Made by a program: the position numbers and the translations under genes. Below the pieces are notes generated by a model. The model did no database searches. It was not told the origin of the DNA and saw only the letters and a program-made list of their open reading frames with translations. DNA of 64,000 bases from Pyrenophora tritici-repentis (Eukaryota > Ascomycota > Dothideomycetes > Pleosporales > Pleosporaceae), in NCBI RefSeq assembly GCF_003171515.1, contig NC_089393.1, forward strand, positions 1,674,001-1,738,000, written 5' to 3'. This document shows positions 10,595 to 22,330 of the stretch, piece after piece; the stretch's first letter is position 1; every line of letters begins with the position of its first letter.

Positions 10595-11097
10595 TTTCTC
10601 ACATGGGGCAAGTAAAGCGTGCGAATGGTATTTCCTTCGTCCTGGCATGGGAAGAGAGAATTTCGTATTCCTGGGTATCTTGGGTGAGGTTGGTGGAATG
10701 GCATAGCTTAGCGTTGGCGTCTTCAGTAGCATAGCATCCTGTATCCTTCATACCGTATTCACGATCGAACTCACTTGCTGTGTGATGTTCAAGCCGTAAA
10801 GCTGCGAGACAGCAGTGCAGGAAGTCCAACGTGGCATCATAATCTTGCCCATATAAGGATAGCTCCCCACGAAACACCCACGCTGGATCCCCACATGTTC
10901 CTTCCATTCCTTGGCAAACCCACATAATGGTGGGTTGTATAGTTTCCCAGTTGGGTATGATTTACTCAACAGACTGCTCAGCCTCCTCTCTATCCTTAGC
11001 GCATGTGATTCAACAAGAATGGAAAAAAGGTCAATCGTTGGTATGGTAGCATAAGCTGGCCGGATAGGCATGTGTTCATGCATTCGGCGTATTATCA
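10595..11097. other. Convergent 3' intergenic region
   Basis: Lies between the 3' ends of two convergent genes. Minus-strand frames here (10599-11098) have no recognisable motif and are probably the 3' UTR of the thioesterase gene. Confidence 0.45.
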
Positions 11098-12677
11098 CTA
11101 TTCCGTCAGACTATTCTCTGCCGTCTTTGGGCTGACGCCGTATCCTTCTTCCAGTGTTCGCTTGACCTGCTCCGCTCTCCTTCTTGCGTCAATGTACATC
11201 ATGAACTCCTGATATGTCCTTGGCATCACCCTAATGTTCTTGGGCACCGTGAAGGTGTAATTGAATTGCCCGGTCGGTTTAGAATGGCCATGCTCCACAT
11301 CCCGCACCTTGGAGTCAACCCTAATCTGCACGCGTGTATATTCACTTTGATCATCGACCTTCTCGTTCGGTGCGCCAATTAAGGGCGGGTCTGTATATAC
11401 GACCGTCGCTGTGAGGTACAGTATGCTGCCTACAGGCACGGGGTTCTGGAAGGTGGATGGGTCGAGCGAAACGAATGTCGGACGGGCGTGCGCGAAAGCT
11501 GCGGCGGCAGTAAAGGCGAGTTCGAACGTTTGCTTAAGGAGAAAGCCACCGAAAATCATGAAGTGATGTCGGTTACGGTATTGAGGTTGCATAATGGTGG
11601 CGGTCTGGAGGCGCGTCGCGTCCATGAAGACCACATTGTCGGGTTTGCGAAGCTCATCATAAGGATCTGGTCATGTTAGATGACCAACGACTGTGGGGTA
11701 TGGTATTGAAAGACGTACCATGGTACTGCAGTTGTTTCTGCCAAAAAGCGTGGATGAGGTCGCTTTCGAGGTCATTAGGAGTATGCTTCAGAAGCGAAGT
11801 ATCACGGCGCTCCTTGCGTACTTTGGAATTGCGTTCACCCAAAGCATACAGACGCTTCTCTTCCGATGTCTCTACGATCAGTGGGTTGACATTTACGGGC
11901 CTGGTCACAGAGTTAATTCCGATGCATTCATAGGAGCCTAATTGCCTACTTCTTGGTACCTGGGTCCAAAGACACCATGGTGAAGGTGCAATTGATCAGA
12001 ACATCTTCATCCTTGGCTTTCTCGCCTTTCTTTGGTGCTTTGGCGACCTGCATGGTGATTTCTAAACTGCTTCTGCCGGTTGCATATGTGACGCGACCAG
12101 ATAGCTCAAGATCGCATATCTCAGTCAGCGGTGAGTGGATAGTGATGCGATCGCAGCTCGCCGTGACAGTAGTGACATCGTCGCCAGTATGCTTGTATCT
12201 GTGGGGGCGTTTAGACGATTCCAGTCGTTCCGCGTAGCTGTTGAACGCTTACGCGATGATGCCAGAGAGAGCGTCAAGATCCATGAAGATCGTACCAAGA
12301 CGTATGTGTCCTGACGAGTTGAGATATGTGTCGAGCAACCACGGGTCTTGAGCTAGCGGAAGTACAACAGAGTGGTAGCTCTCGTCCATGTGCTTTGGGG
12401 TCAGCTTGCGATCTTTAGGAACTGCAGGCTTCCCGGTGCGCTCATTAGGCTGCTTCCCTTCTGCCTGTTGTTGCCGCAGGGCCTCTATCCATGGCGTGCG
12501 CACTCTCATTGAAGTGAGCTCGCGGAAGACGCCATCGGTACACCGCGTCGGACTGGTATGGAAACCTCTGGACATGCGCGATACCGCAAGGCCTACCGAA
12601 GAATAAAACTCGGTGTTTTGGCATCGTGTAACGTTACCGACGCGCTGAAGCGCGTTTCTAGCGACGTACCTCATTTC
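11098..12677 (-). CDS. Acyl-CoA thioesterase, ACOT9/BFIT type (mitochondrial)
   Basis: Hydrolyses acyl-CoA to free acid and CoA; hotdog-fold family of mammalian ACOT9. Minus-strand exons are 12677-12253, 12198-11950, 11900-11719 and 11666-11098, 474 aa. All phases match across the three introns. The N-terminus MRYVARNALQRVGN is basic and lacks acids, consistent with a mitochondrial presequence. Family segments are SYHSVVLPLAQDPWLLDTY and IRLGTIFMDLDALSGIIAY (first hotdog), then TMVSLDP..KKPVNVNPLIVE. The second hotdog carries VVFMDATRLQTATIMQPQYRN and FMIFGGFLLKQTFELAF. It is divergent from the gene starting at 12786, with only about 110 bp between the proposed starts. A start at a later Met (MSRGFHTSP) is also possible. 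Confidence 0.9.
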
Positions 12678-12785
12678 CTGGGTGAGGTCGAGGTTTCGGA
12701 GTGGGGAGCGCGTAAGCGCGAGAGCAACGACGTGTGGGGGTGGGAGTGGGGTTCTTGCCTCTTCCATGTCTTGGCGCCGACCAGG

Positions 12786-14694
12786 ATGGGCAACTGCTTC
12801 ACGGAATCTTCTTCCACTCATCCGTTCGTCCAATGTCGCTCTCGTCTTCCTTTACGTATCGGGGACTGGTTGGAGGGCATGTCACGATCATTCGAGCTTG
12901 GGCGTGCTGTGCTGGGATCACCTACCTCAGATCACGAGCTTTGGCTCACAACATTAATCACAATCTCACCAGAACAGAATGCAACTTACCTTCAGCAGCT
13001 CAAAGCAGGCCAATGTCTCGAAATGCTGGCCTCTGGACGCCTTTGGGTCGGGCGTGGCCATGGCATGCATATTGACTTGAAAATCACTGTGCGCGAGGAA
13101 GCATTGCCTCCCCACAAGCTGGCAGAGCTTGCAGAGGCTATTTGCCAAGCACCAGTAGGTGTTGCTGCTCGCGCACTATCATCTTACTGATCTAATGTAG
13201 ATATGGAACCAGCTAATGTTGAAGCCGACCCTTCTACTCAATAATGCTTTCGAACCTGGGACAGTACATCTGGATATCATACATGCTACAACTGGATTGC
13301 AAGAGGAACAAAAACGCCACAGACTCTTTCCAGATGTACCAGCGGCAGATACAAGGCCACCTATAGGTGTTACAACTGTTTGTCTCCAGTCGGTATCCCT
13401 TTCCATAGACATTCTGGAGATGAGCCCGCGTCGAAAGGTGACAGCCAAACGATCCGACACACATCCGGGCGACCGCAGAATATCAAGCACACAAGCTCAG
13501 GATAGTTTGCAGAAAGGAGCTACGCCACATCCAACCACGATCAGGAAGAGGAAGCGGCCTATTACAGAGACAGGATCCACGATGCAGCAAGTACCAGTCA
13601 ACAACTCGAGGAGATACATAGACAACACGCCCTGGTCAGCAATAGATTCTTCTTCCACTCGAATAAACCTTTACGACATGGTAAATGCATCATTGCGCCT
13701 GACAATCTGTGGTACTCTCAACAAAACAGGGAATGTATCGAAGATAAAAGCAAGCACATTCCGACTTGGTCTGGCGGATGTTGCCCCTTCAGTCTGGAGG
13801 ATTGGGTATCTGACCGTAAGGTGCTCTTGCAAAATGTTTGACACGTCCCTAATTTATAGATAGGCTTTGTCTCAGAGAGCTCACCTCCTGCCAACGATCG
13901 CTCGCTCGCTCCACCAGGTGGGGTACGAAAGAACTGCTTCACTCTCCCTGAGAGACAAATTGATGAACATGAGTGCCACTTCAGGAAAGGCTAAGTATGG
14001 TGACGAGGATGGGATAAAATCTATCACAGACTGGCATGGTACTCAAACCAGAGAATCTATCGCGAGCCAACTATGGATACATTCACAAACAAGCCTTCTC
14101 CGTAAGCCATCTACTTCATTACAGGCATGTGTAGCGTTCCATACGCCACCAGCAATGCCAGGATCGGATGATATGCTGGCAGATGAGGAGCAGACATGGA
14201 GCCTCCATGTACCCGGTACACCTAGTGACGACACTGGCCTGCTTGACTCAAACCAAGTTCAGGTCGATGGTCCATTTTTTCGTCCGAGACAATCGCCATC
14301 CTCCGCGGCTGCGCAAAAGATTCAACAGCACGAACAACCCTTTAGTCATGCGGATATGTACGATGATCCAGGGGAAGCTGAGGATGACTTACTACTCGAT
14401 TCACAGCCGCATAACGCCATGTCACTCATGGACTACCCCAGCGACGGGAAGATCACTTCCACGTTTTCACTACCTGATGGCCCTAAGCCACAAGTCACTG
14501 CCCTAGCGCAGCAACCTGCCATACGGCAAGCGCAATGCAGCCTCGGTAGAATTGGGGCAGCAGGTTTCTCATCAAGTCCCGGCAGGTCCTCGGAGATGGG
14601 CAACGTAAGAGTTTTGCCGGACAAGGCACCAGTCATCGGAGAATCCGGGGATCACAATATCGATTGTGGCGATGAAATACTCCTAGTCTTTTGA
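12786..14694 (+). CDS. Hypothetical protein, four exons
   Basis: Proposed exons are 12786-13154, 13201-13815, 13860-13917 and 13985-14694, about 583 aa. Introns 1 and 2 (46 and 44 nt) are phase 0 and join well-composed frames (AEAICQAP to IWNQLMLKPTLLL; WRIGYLT to IGFVSESSPP). Intron 3 uses a weaker GTGGGG donor. The first 240 residues look globular (DHELWLTTLITIS, RLWVGRGHGMHIDLKI). The middle is basic and low-complexity (RKRKRPI). The C-terminal half is acidic and Ser-rich, ending IDCGDEILLVF. No family was recognised. The start is the least certain part: ATG 12786 sits in the short divergent promoter shared with the thioesterase gene. A nuclear or meiotic role would be a guess from composition only. 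Confidence 0.5.
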
Positions 14695-15445
14695 CCGCAC
14701 ACTAAAAGGTCGTATTCTGGCTTAGACTTCTGACCATCTAGTCTGAACAGGTTAGGTTCCCAGGCTTGCGGAGATTTTTCGAAGAAGGTTAAACCCCGTT
14801 TCATACACGTTGTATCGTAGCGCATGACCATCGCCGCGGGTTCGAAAATTCAAACATTCTTGCTCCACGAATGCGAAACACCTCAGTTCGTAGGATTGGA
14901 ACCGTAGTTAAATATATCATTCCCTATGTCAGCCTCAAGCGTACCAAATACGAGCCGGATCCGTACAAAAGAATATCAGCAGAGCCTTCTATTGTGATCC
15001 GGAATATGGATTCCAACTTCTAGCCCAGAAGCCCATGCGTACGAGCTTGATACCTGCGCCACCCGCACAAACTACGGTACATGACTCGTCTTTAGTCGAT
15101 CACGCTTTGCCGTGCAGCTGCTTAGCCACGGTCAATTCGGCCAGTCGATTCATAGATCCTGAGGTCGACGGGAAAGGAGACCTACTCGCCTGAAGTTGGT
15201 CCCTGAATCACGCGTACGCCGAGCCGTGTCCTCCACCGTCAGCTGCAAAGCGAGATATATGCCAGGATTTCAGCCGCCATCCCTAACCCTACCTCGTTAG
15301 TGTTGACGTTGTAAGGAGCTCGTGTGGCTCGAATAACCCGTCTAGGCTATTGTGTCAGTCAACGTCGCCGACGTACACTAGCTGGACAAGTACCGAGGCT
15401 GCACTAGCGAAGAAGAATCGGAAAAACACCGACAGAAATTTATTC
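14695..15445. other. Gene-poor region, left part
   Basis: About 750 bp with no supported gene on either strand. Stops are frequent in all frames. Confidence 0.5.
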
Positions 15446-15564
15446 ATGCACCCAGGTGTCATGAAATACTTGACATACTAGTGTAAGAAAGCCACTGTAG
15501 TCGCCAGACACGTCTATTGGGTGCTTACCCACACTGTTCAGTATTTTATGACACCCGGGTGCAT
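15446..15564 (-). mobile_element. MITE-like inverted-repeat element, copy 2
   Basis: A 119-bp element whose reverse complement matches the copy at 4731-4849. Its termini are better preserved: ATGCACCCAGGTGTCATGAA at the left and TTATGACACCCGGGTGCAT at the right, an inverted pair of about 25 bp with a few mismatches. The interior reads, on the minus strand, GTGTGGGTAAGCACC and GACGTGTCTGGCGACTACAG. No coding capacity. The mobilising transposase is not in this window. Confidence 0.75.
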
Positions 15565-17305
15565 GTGAGATATCACCAGCAGTATGGAGTCAGCGAAGGG
15601 GTTCAACCGAGGTCATCCCTGAAGCAGTTCGCAGCGGCTCAGCAAATCAAATGCGTGCACCCGAACGGGTCGGAAGATCGCTGAACAAGAGTGCGCGTGG
15701 ATCAATTTCGGCTATCTAGCATCGATCGAGTGTATCCCTTCAACGCCATCAACATGCCCATAGATTCATAGCTCGTCATCTTGTTCGCAATAACGGATAA
15801 ATACAAACACATTTCCAGCCACCAATCGCGATCCTACCGTCGAGAGGAGTGGCATCCTCGGAGCTTTCGTCAGAATAGATTTGTTGGGCAGTGCAGTTAC
15901 ACAACTGCCAATCATAGAGCTAAACTGTGGTGACGCTTGCAGTTACTAATTGCAGTTACCAACTCGCCCCATGCTGTGCACATGTGACGCCCTTGCATTC
16001 TCATCATCGAGAAACAGGGTAGCCGCTGCATACTGCTAAGGCAAGAAGACGCGAGAGAGGCACACAGGCGAAAGCATTGAGCATGTTCGGAGAAAGATCT
16101 ACAACCCACATGGTGGCGGCAGCCGCAAGATGATCCAAACCGTGAGCGATCGGCGCCCCATGCTCTGAGAGCAAGACAATGCTTATCCAACCTTTGGCCT
16201 TCTTTAAAAGACGGTATTTTCCGTGAAAGCATTGTCGCTTTTGTGCCAATGTCATGGAGCAACTCAAATCTTCTACTCTACCACTACTGACCTTTGGATT
16301 TACGGGCTGGTGCATCCAGACTCTGGTTTCCACGCTGACTGTACGAGGACACTAACCTAGGCTGAAACGGGATACATGTACCTCCTGTCGTGCAATCTCC
16401 ACAGCAGGTCTGTCGCGTAGAAATCGCATTAGACTCTTCATGTCATTGGTGCACTTATGAAGCATGATCCCTCGGATATGAAGCAGCCACGCCATCACAC
16501 GGCAGTGTTATTTGCATCGTTAGCAAAGTACCCCAGCCATGCCGAGCGGCTTTAACGTGGAGAGAAACCGAACATGAGCTTTGTCGGTTTTTGAATCCGC
16601 GGCACTTGACTAGGCACAACCGGCAAACAGTGCATGAACCGTGGCGTAGAGGGACGGTTGGTGCCATAGGCAGTTAGGTGTGGCCCCTGTCGAGTCTTGT
16701 GTCCAGTTCAGCAGACAAGAGTGGAGCTTGGTGCGACGGTATTTTCGCTGTCATGTCTGCGATCCCAGGCTGCTAAGGCCGTAAGGGTGGCTCGCACAGT
16801 ATGGGTCTAATAAAGGGACTACGCGTACAGACACACATCAGCAAAGCCTAGCTTTCATCGACCACCTCTCATCACCATTACCTGGATCCTCTCTGCTGGA
16901 CGGAAGCCTGCAAACATCCCCGCGCACGTGTATTTGTACTCTACAAAAACATCTTCTTGTCGTCACGCATGACTGGAGCACCAACTTCAGAACATTATAG
17001 CAAGACGCTGGAACCAACCCAACAACCCGGATCACGATACGAGATGCAAAATACCGTACAGTAAGAGGATCTCTATTTTTCAGAGCACGACTGGAACTAT
17101 TGTCGCCTGGACCTAAGCCGTCAAGCTAGTCCTTGACTTGATACGACCCTTCATTTACGGGTAAGTACTCACCAGGCTCTTCGTCTTCGGACTATTATTG
17201 TCCGTGAGCTCTACTAAAATCTCCAGTTCCCCCGTAAGACAGTCCATGCGACACAACGCTTAGGCTACGGCACCTCTCGACGACATCATCCAGTATCTGG
17301 TTACA
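15565..17305. other. Gene-poor region, right part
   Basis: About 1.7 kb without a supported gene. The last few hundred bases are likely promoter and leader of the MHYT gene. Confidence 0.45.
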
Positions 17306-19925
17306 ATGTCACACCAGGACATCACACAAAAGTACCCAATAGGAAGCAGGCCAACCATATCGTTTGTGCCATACTTGATATTTTGCTCCTATGTTGTTAG
17401 TCTCATTGGTTCTTTTACGACTGTAGAACTGCTTCACCGAAGAGTGTCTGGAGCAGGATGGCGCTCGTTGTACGTATTGAACGAACAGTGTCCAATGTGA
17501 ATCCCTAACAACCTCATAGGGTTCAGATAGGGGGCTGCGCGGTGTCCTTCGGCTTGGTTGCAATCTGGTGCATGCACTTTGTAGGCAATCGCGCCATCGT
17601 TCTCGGTGACGGAGAGAAAGAGATCCAACTCTATTACAGTCCGATGTACACGGCGATATCCGCCGTCCTGCCGGTGTTAGTAATCTTCCTGGGTCTATTG
17701 GCTGCGGACAGGTTCTACAAAGGAAACAAGAGAGCTATAGCTCGATTCGGGTCGCTGGGAATCTGTGGTATATGCGGGGGAGCGGCAGTCACCGAGATGC
17801 ACTACCTCGGAAATAACGGCACTACCAACTATCGCATTATATTGAGCTTGGCTCATATTTTCGGTGCCGCCGCCATCGCTGTAGGAGCGTGTCTCATATC
17901 ATTTGGTCTTTTCTTCCACTGGAGCCAGCACTGGATGAACAATATCTGGAGGCGCATCATTGTAGCGCTATTCCTGGCAGCTGCCGTTTGCGGGTAAGTA
18001 CCGCGATACACCAATGGAAGCCATGACTAACATCACTTAGGATGCACTGGACTGCAGCAGCGGGCACCTGGTATGAGATTCGAGGCTATCACAGCGGACC
18101 TGGCCAGGAAAGGAACATCAACCTGATCATCTCCTTGTGTCTTGTAAGTCACGTACTAGATAAACAGAATGCAACACTGACAGCGAATCAGTGTCTAAGC
18201 GCATGTGTCTTGTGTTTCATGTTGGGCTTCATTAAGCAGCGCCAGCGCAGAATGGAAAGGAACCGAGCACAACAAGTAGTTCTTGCTATCGCCACTTTCG
18301 ACCCCGAGGGACGGCTACTAGTCAGCCAAGGCGGTTTGATGCCTTGTCAGACCATCACACAGCGATTCCATCAAAGGACTTTCGACGAAGAGTTCAATAC
18401 CGCACATCCCGTCTTCCAGTGGATCTTTAGGGTATCTCGCAACTGGACCGGCGTCTCGGACTTGATTCCGTCCATGCGAGAGCACCTCAAGTCCACCGGC
18501 TATCTCCAAACGGCCACACAAGGAAGCAGCAGCCGGGAATCAACGGGCAGCGACGACGATTTGAGCTACTCGGCAACCTTCCGAGAGCTATTCTGCGTCA
18601 CAGCCCAAGAAATTGCGAAAACGCTCGACATGAGCCTCCAACATCTGGGTTGCCTATACGAAGACGTCTTGACTACTGGTACAGTGATGAACCGTGTCAT
18701 CTGGACAGGCAACCACGGCAGCAAGACCATCATGGCTGCAGATATTGCGCCGAAGGATCTGGAAGCAGGGGTCGTTAACCCCATATTATTTGGCAGGGGT
18801 CAAATGCTTGTGCTAACAAGAAAGGTCGATACGACAGAAGCGCATAGGCTACAGAACCTCGGGTACGGCTTCGCAAGTATTGACCAGGTCAGCGATCATC
18901 TAGCACGCAGTTTGCAGATACCTCGCGATGATCTCGAAAATCTGGTAGGCCGCCTACAAGCCTTCAGTGAACGGCAACCCTCAGTACCCAGAAAAGGGAC
19001 TTACCTCGCATCTTTTCTCGTACAACCAAAGCCTGGCATGAGAGGGTTGGACATTATCGTGCCACGGACGACACCAGGCCAATTGCCGATGGTCAAGATG
19101 AGCGACAATGAACTTGGGGGTCGACAACTGGGCATTCTATCCAGTTTCAACGGGCTCACTCTGGACGCGTGCTTGGCACGACTAAACCAGCGATCAACAA
19201 CACGATCGGAAGACGACGTATTCCTGACGAAGTTTCGCAATGCAATTACGGATCTTTTGCGGGATTGCGCTGAAGAGACGCTTCATAGCGCAATATTCTC
19301 AGCGCAACAGCTGGACATGATGCATGGTCACACGGAATCCAGCCAGGCCACTGTGTATGCATTCTGCGGTATCAAGGAGATCTATGTCCAGTCGCTTCAA
19401 AGCCTTACACTCAAGACCATCCCTCTATCATTCTTCCAGACATATCTCCGGTCCTTGCCTGGATGTGCGGATCACGCGATACTCGCCCAGAAAAACCACA
19501 AAGAGTTCAGCAGCCTGCAACGGGCCCAATCAGTACTCCGAATGCCGGCTAGCAGGTCCGGTCCCAAATGGCCGCGTAGTTTACGACCCAAGACGTCTGC
19601 CTCGAGCGAGATGAGCTGGCAGGCGGATACATGCTCTGAGAAAGGACTCGTCAACTGCAACATGGTGGCTTCGTCGGCAGAAGCGTCGACACATGCTTGG
19701 GGAGGTATTATGGTTACTTCTACGCAAGATATCCACGTAGATGAAAGCAGAGATGGAGCGGACATGGAACTGCATGATCTGGGGGTGAAAGCCAAGATTG
19801 ACAGTGTAGCTGAGACGGAGCAGCAGACACTGGCAGACCGATTGATGTCCATCACAACAGCGTTTCGCGGCCCACATGCGACAAGGCCATCTTCCAACAA
19901 ACCTTATGGCGTCATCCGGAGGTAA
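17306..19925 (+). CDS. MHYT-domain multipass membrane protein
   Basis: Putative membrane sensor. Exons are 17306-17469, 17520-17993, 18041-18143 and 18192-19925, 824 aa. The N-terminal 260 residues hold about seven hydrophobic helices with MHYT-type motifs: WCMHFVGN, TEMHYLGNNG and GMHWTAAAG. In bacteria these motifs are proposed to bind a metal such as copper and sense small gases. A long soluble region follows (from RQRRMERNRAQQ) with no GGDEF, kinase or other known catalytic motif seen; the tail is Ser-rich and low-complexity. The third intron (18144-18191) is 48 nt with no in-frame stop, so retention would add 16 residues. I removed it because that joins ISLCL directly to CLSACVLCFMLG, restoring one membrane helix. 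Confidence 0.85.
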
Positions 19926-20362
19926 ATATGGATGGAGACAGACAGAAGCCGATATATCCTTTCCTTTGTAACAGCATTGCGCGGCGTCTGCTTTTTCATG
20001 ATGCGAAATACCCTCGGTTGTAAGATGAATGATGCCAGAATGGCAGTGATTTGAGATGATCAAGTCAAACCTAGAATGACTGTACAATGTAATACGAATT
20101 TCTCTAGTTGTATGGATGTAGAAGTCAGAGAAATGAAAGTCCGATAACGCACCCAGTCAGCTGTAGTGGGGAGCTTGGCGTATGACGCCCATTTGAACTT
20201 TCCATGCCCCACGCAGTCCAAATTATTTCGACACAAACCTACAATCAACGACAAGAGTGAATTCAGGGCACAAAGAAGCGGAAACAGACGTGATTCTGGT
20301 CTCATAGCCCATTGGAAGCTGCGAATTACCCAACGCTCAATCACATTAGCCCCCCCGCCAAC
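19926..20362. other. Intergenic region
   Basis: 3' region of the MHYT gene and promoter of CIA1. No gene is supported. Confidence 0.5.
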
Positions 20363-21658
20363 ATGTCTTCGCCGACGAGCGCACCAACGCACACGCTCTC
20401 CCCCCTCGCAACCCTCACACCACCCTCAAACTCGCGAACATGGCAATCGACGCCACATCCGTCTCTCCCCGTGGTCGCAACAGCATGCTCCGACCGCAGT
20501 GTACGCGTCTACAGCCTCACATCCTTCACGCTTCTCCATTCAATCACTGGAGGACACAAGCGCAGTGTACGGACCGTGTCGTGGAAGCCTGGCACAAGAG
20601 GACAAAGCGTGCTGGCAACGGGTAGCTTCGATTCGAGTGCAGGCATATGGCGACGCGAGGAGCACGGCGGTGCGCTAGAAAATGACTTTACAAATCATCA
20701 CGCAGGTGATACGGATGACGACGACGATGCAGAGGACTACCAGTTTAGCTGCATCCTCGATGGTCACGAGTCAGAAATCAAATGCCTCTCCTGGAGCCCC
20801 TCAGGACAATACCTAGCCACGTGTTCGCGCGACAAGAGCGTGTGGGTATGGGAAGAGCTCGAAGACGACAATTTTGAGACGGTAGCGGTATTACAGGAGC
20901 ACGATGGCGATGTCAAGTGTGTGGCCTGGCACCCAGAGGAGGACCTCCTGGTCAGTGCAAGTTACGACGATACCGTGAGGTTGTACAAGGAAGATGCGGA
21001 CGATTGGGTACAGGTTTCCATGATTGATGGGCATGAGAAGACTGTCTGGTGGGCAGAATTTGAGGGGAGTGGGATGAGCAAGAAAGATTGGAGAGCGCAG
21101 AGGGAGGGGCTGTCGCAAGAGCAGGCGCAACATGTAGAAGAATTGGAAAGATCTGGGCCACGCCTGGCGACGTGTTCAGACGACTGCACGGTGAGGATTT
21201 GGCGGCGGAAGGCGAAAGAGAGAGATGAGAACGCAAGCAGTAATACGGGCGTACCGAGCATCATCCGCTCGGCAGCAATCGACGAGGACTGGTACCAGGA
21301 GGCAATACTCCCCCAAGTTCACGAACGCGCCATCTACTCGATATCTTGGAGCCGTATCACGGGCATGATTGTCAGTGCTGGAAGCGACGGCAAAGTCATC
21401 GTCTACAAGGAGAGGTGGCGACAGAATGCATCCAACGGCGACAGCATGGACGTTGAGGGTACACAGGCACAAACGCCAACCGAGTGGGTCGTGGTCGCGG
21501 AACTATTCTCAGCGCACGACGTGTTCGAGATCAACCATGTGTCATGGGCGCGGAGAGCAGACAAGGGAAAGAGGTCAGACGAGGAAGAGGTTGTGCTGAG
21601 TACTGGCGACGATGGTGAGGTTAGAGTATGGACACTGGACGAAGGCAGCATAGCATGA
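20363..21658 (+). CDS. CIA1: Cytosolic iron-sulfur assembly WD40 protein Cia1
   Basis: Scaffold of the CIA targeting complex, which delivers Fe-S clusters to cytosolic and nuclear apoproteins such as DNA polymerases and helicases. Single exon, 431 aa from ATG 20363; an upstream in-frame ATG at 20312 would add 17 residues. A seven-bladed WD40 propeller is visible through repeats such as GGHKRSVRTVSWKP, DGHESEIKCLSWSPSGQYLA, EHDGDVKCVAWHPEEDLLVS, RLATCSDDCTVRIW and HERAIYSISWS. There is an acidic insert (DTDDDDDAED) between blades 2 and 3 and a charged insert within blade 4-5. These are common length variations in fungal Cia1. The order and spacing of repeats match the family closely. Confidence 0.95.
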   Translation: MSSPTSAPTHTLSPLATLTPPSNSRTWQSTPHPSLPVVATACSDRSVRVYSLTSFTLLHSITGGHKRSVRTVSWKPGTRGQSVLATGSFDSSAGIWRREEHGGALENDFTNHHAGDTDDDDDAEDYQFSCILDGHESEIKCLSWSPSGQYLATCSRDKSVWVWEELEDDNFETVAVLQEHDGDVKCVAWHPEEDLLVSASYDDTVRLYKEDADDWVQVSMIDGHEKTVWWAEFEGSGMSKKDWRAQREGLSQEQAQHVEELERSGPRLATCSDDCTVRIWRRKAKERDENASSNTGVPSIIRSAAIDEDWYQEAILPQVHERAIYSISWSRITGMIVSAGSDGKVIVYKERWRQNASNGDSMDVEGTQAQTPTEWVVVAELFSAHDVFEINHVSWARRADKGKRSDEEEVVLSTGDDGEVRVWTLDEGSIA

Positions 21659-22330
21659 GCGGTATAGTTAGTTGTACCAGGCCCAGCATGAAGGAGTCAT
21701 GTACCATGTATTTGAATACAAGTAGTCGTCATAACACGAGTCCAGACACTGGCGATAGGTCTTGTCACATGCCGGAGTGGAAGATACGGGGAATCAGGAT
21801 GGGAAATGCCACACGTGGGCGATCTTGGCCAGTTCCTACGTATGCTCGCTCTGTGGCGCAGGGAGCGGTGGGCGGTCTTTCGTCATGCCAAGGGCGACTG
21901 ATCAGCATTACGATCAAGGAAACGCCGTGGAATTTATCAACTGAGGCGAGGTGTACTCATATATTTGATATTGTGCCCATCAGAGCCAACTTTGTTTTCC
22001 TCTTTTGCAGCTTTGGTTGTGCTTGGCGTCTTCTGCCGCGAGCTTTCTTGAAGCTTCTCAAACCATATAATTGGCGCGGCATCCTTCAACCACCTACGGA
22101 AACCACGGTCCTGGTCCCAGTCCCTAAGCACAGTAGCCACCGTTATCACCCGCGTTTTCTCCACATCGGGCGTGTGCACCTCTTTCCCCTACCAGCACAA
22201 GATCCATCTCACCACCAAACATCAATTCCCTCCCACGGCCAGTGTAGAGAGCATCTCGTCGCGCGCGTAATTGCTTGTCTATCCTGCTGTGTTTACTGCC
22301 TGAACCAAGCACACCAGACCCCCGACGCCT
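21659..22330. other. Intergenic region between CIA1 and PCT1
   Basis: 3' region of CIA1 and promoter/leader of the cytidylyltransferase gene. The plus-strand open frame 21628-22422 overlaps both neighbours and lacks motifs, so it is not called. Confidence 0.5.

Noticed and set aside
12558..13190. 210-codon plus-strand frame overlapping the thioesterase first exon
   Set aside because: Only the part from 12786 onward splices well into the downstream exons; the upstream part is the antisense shadow of the thioesterase presequence exon.
15281..15293. CCCTAACCCT, a telomere-like string
   Set aside because: Fewer than two units and not part of an array; chance match.
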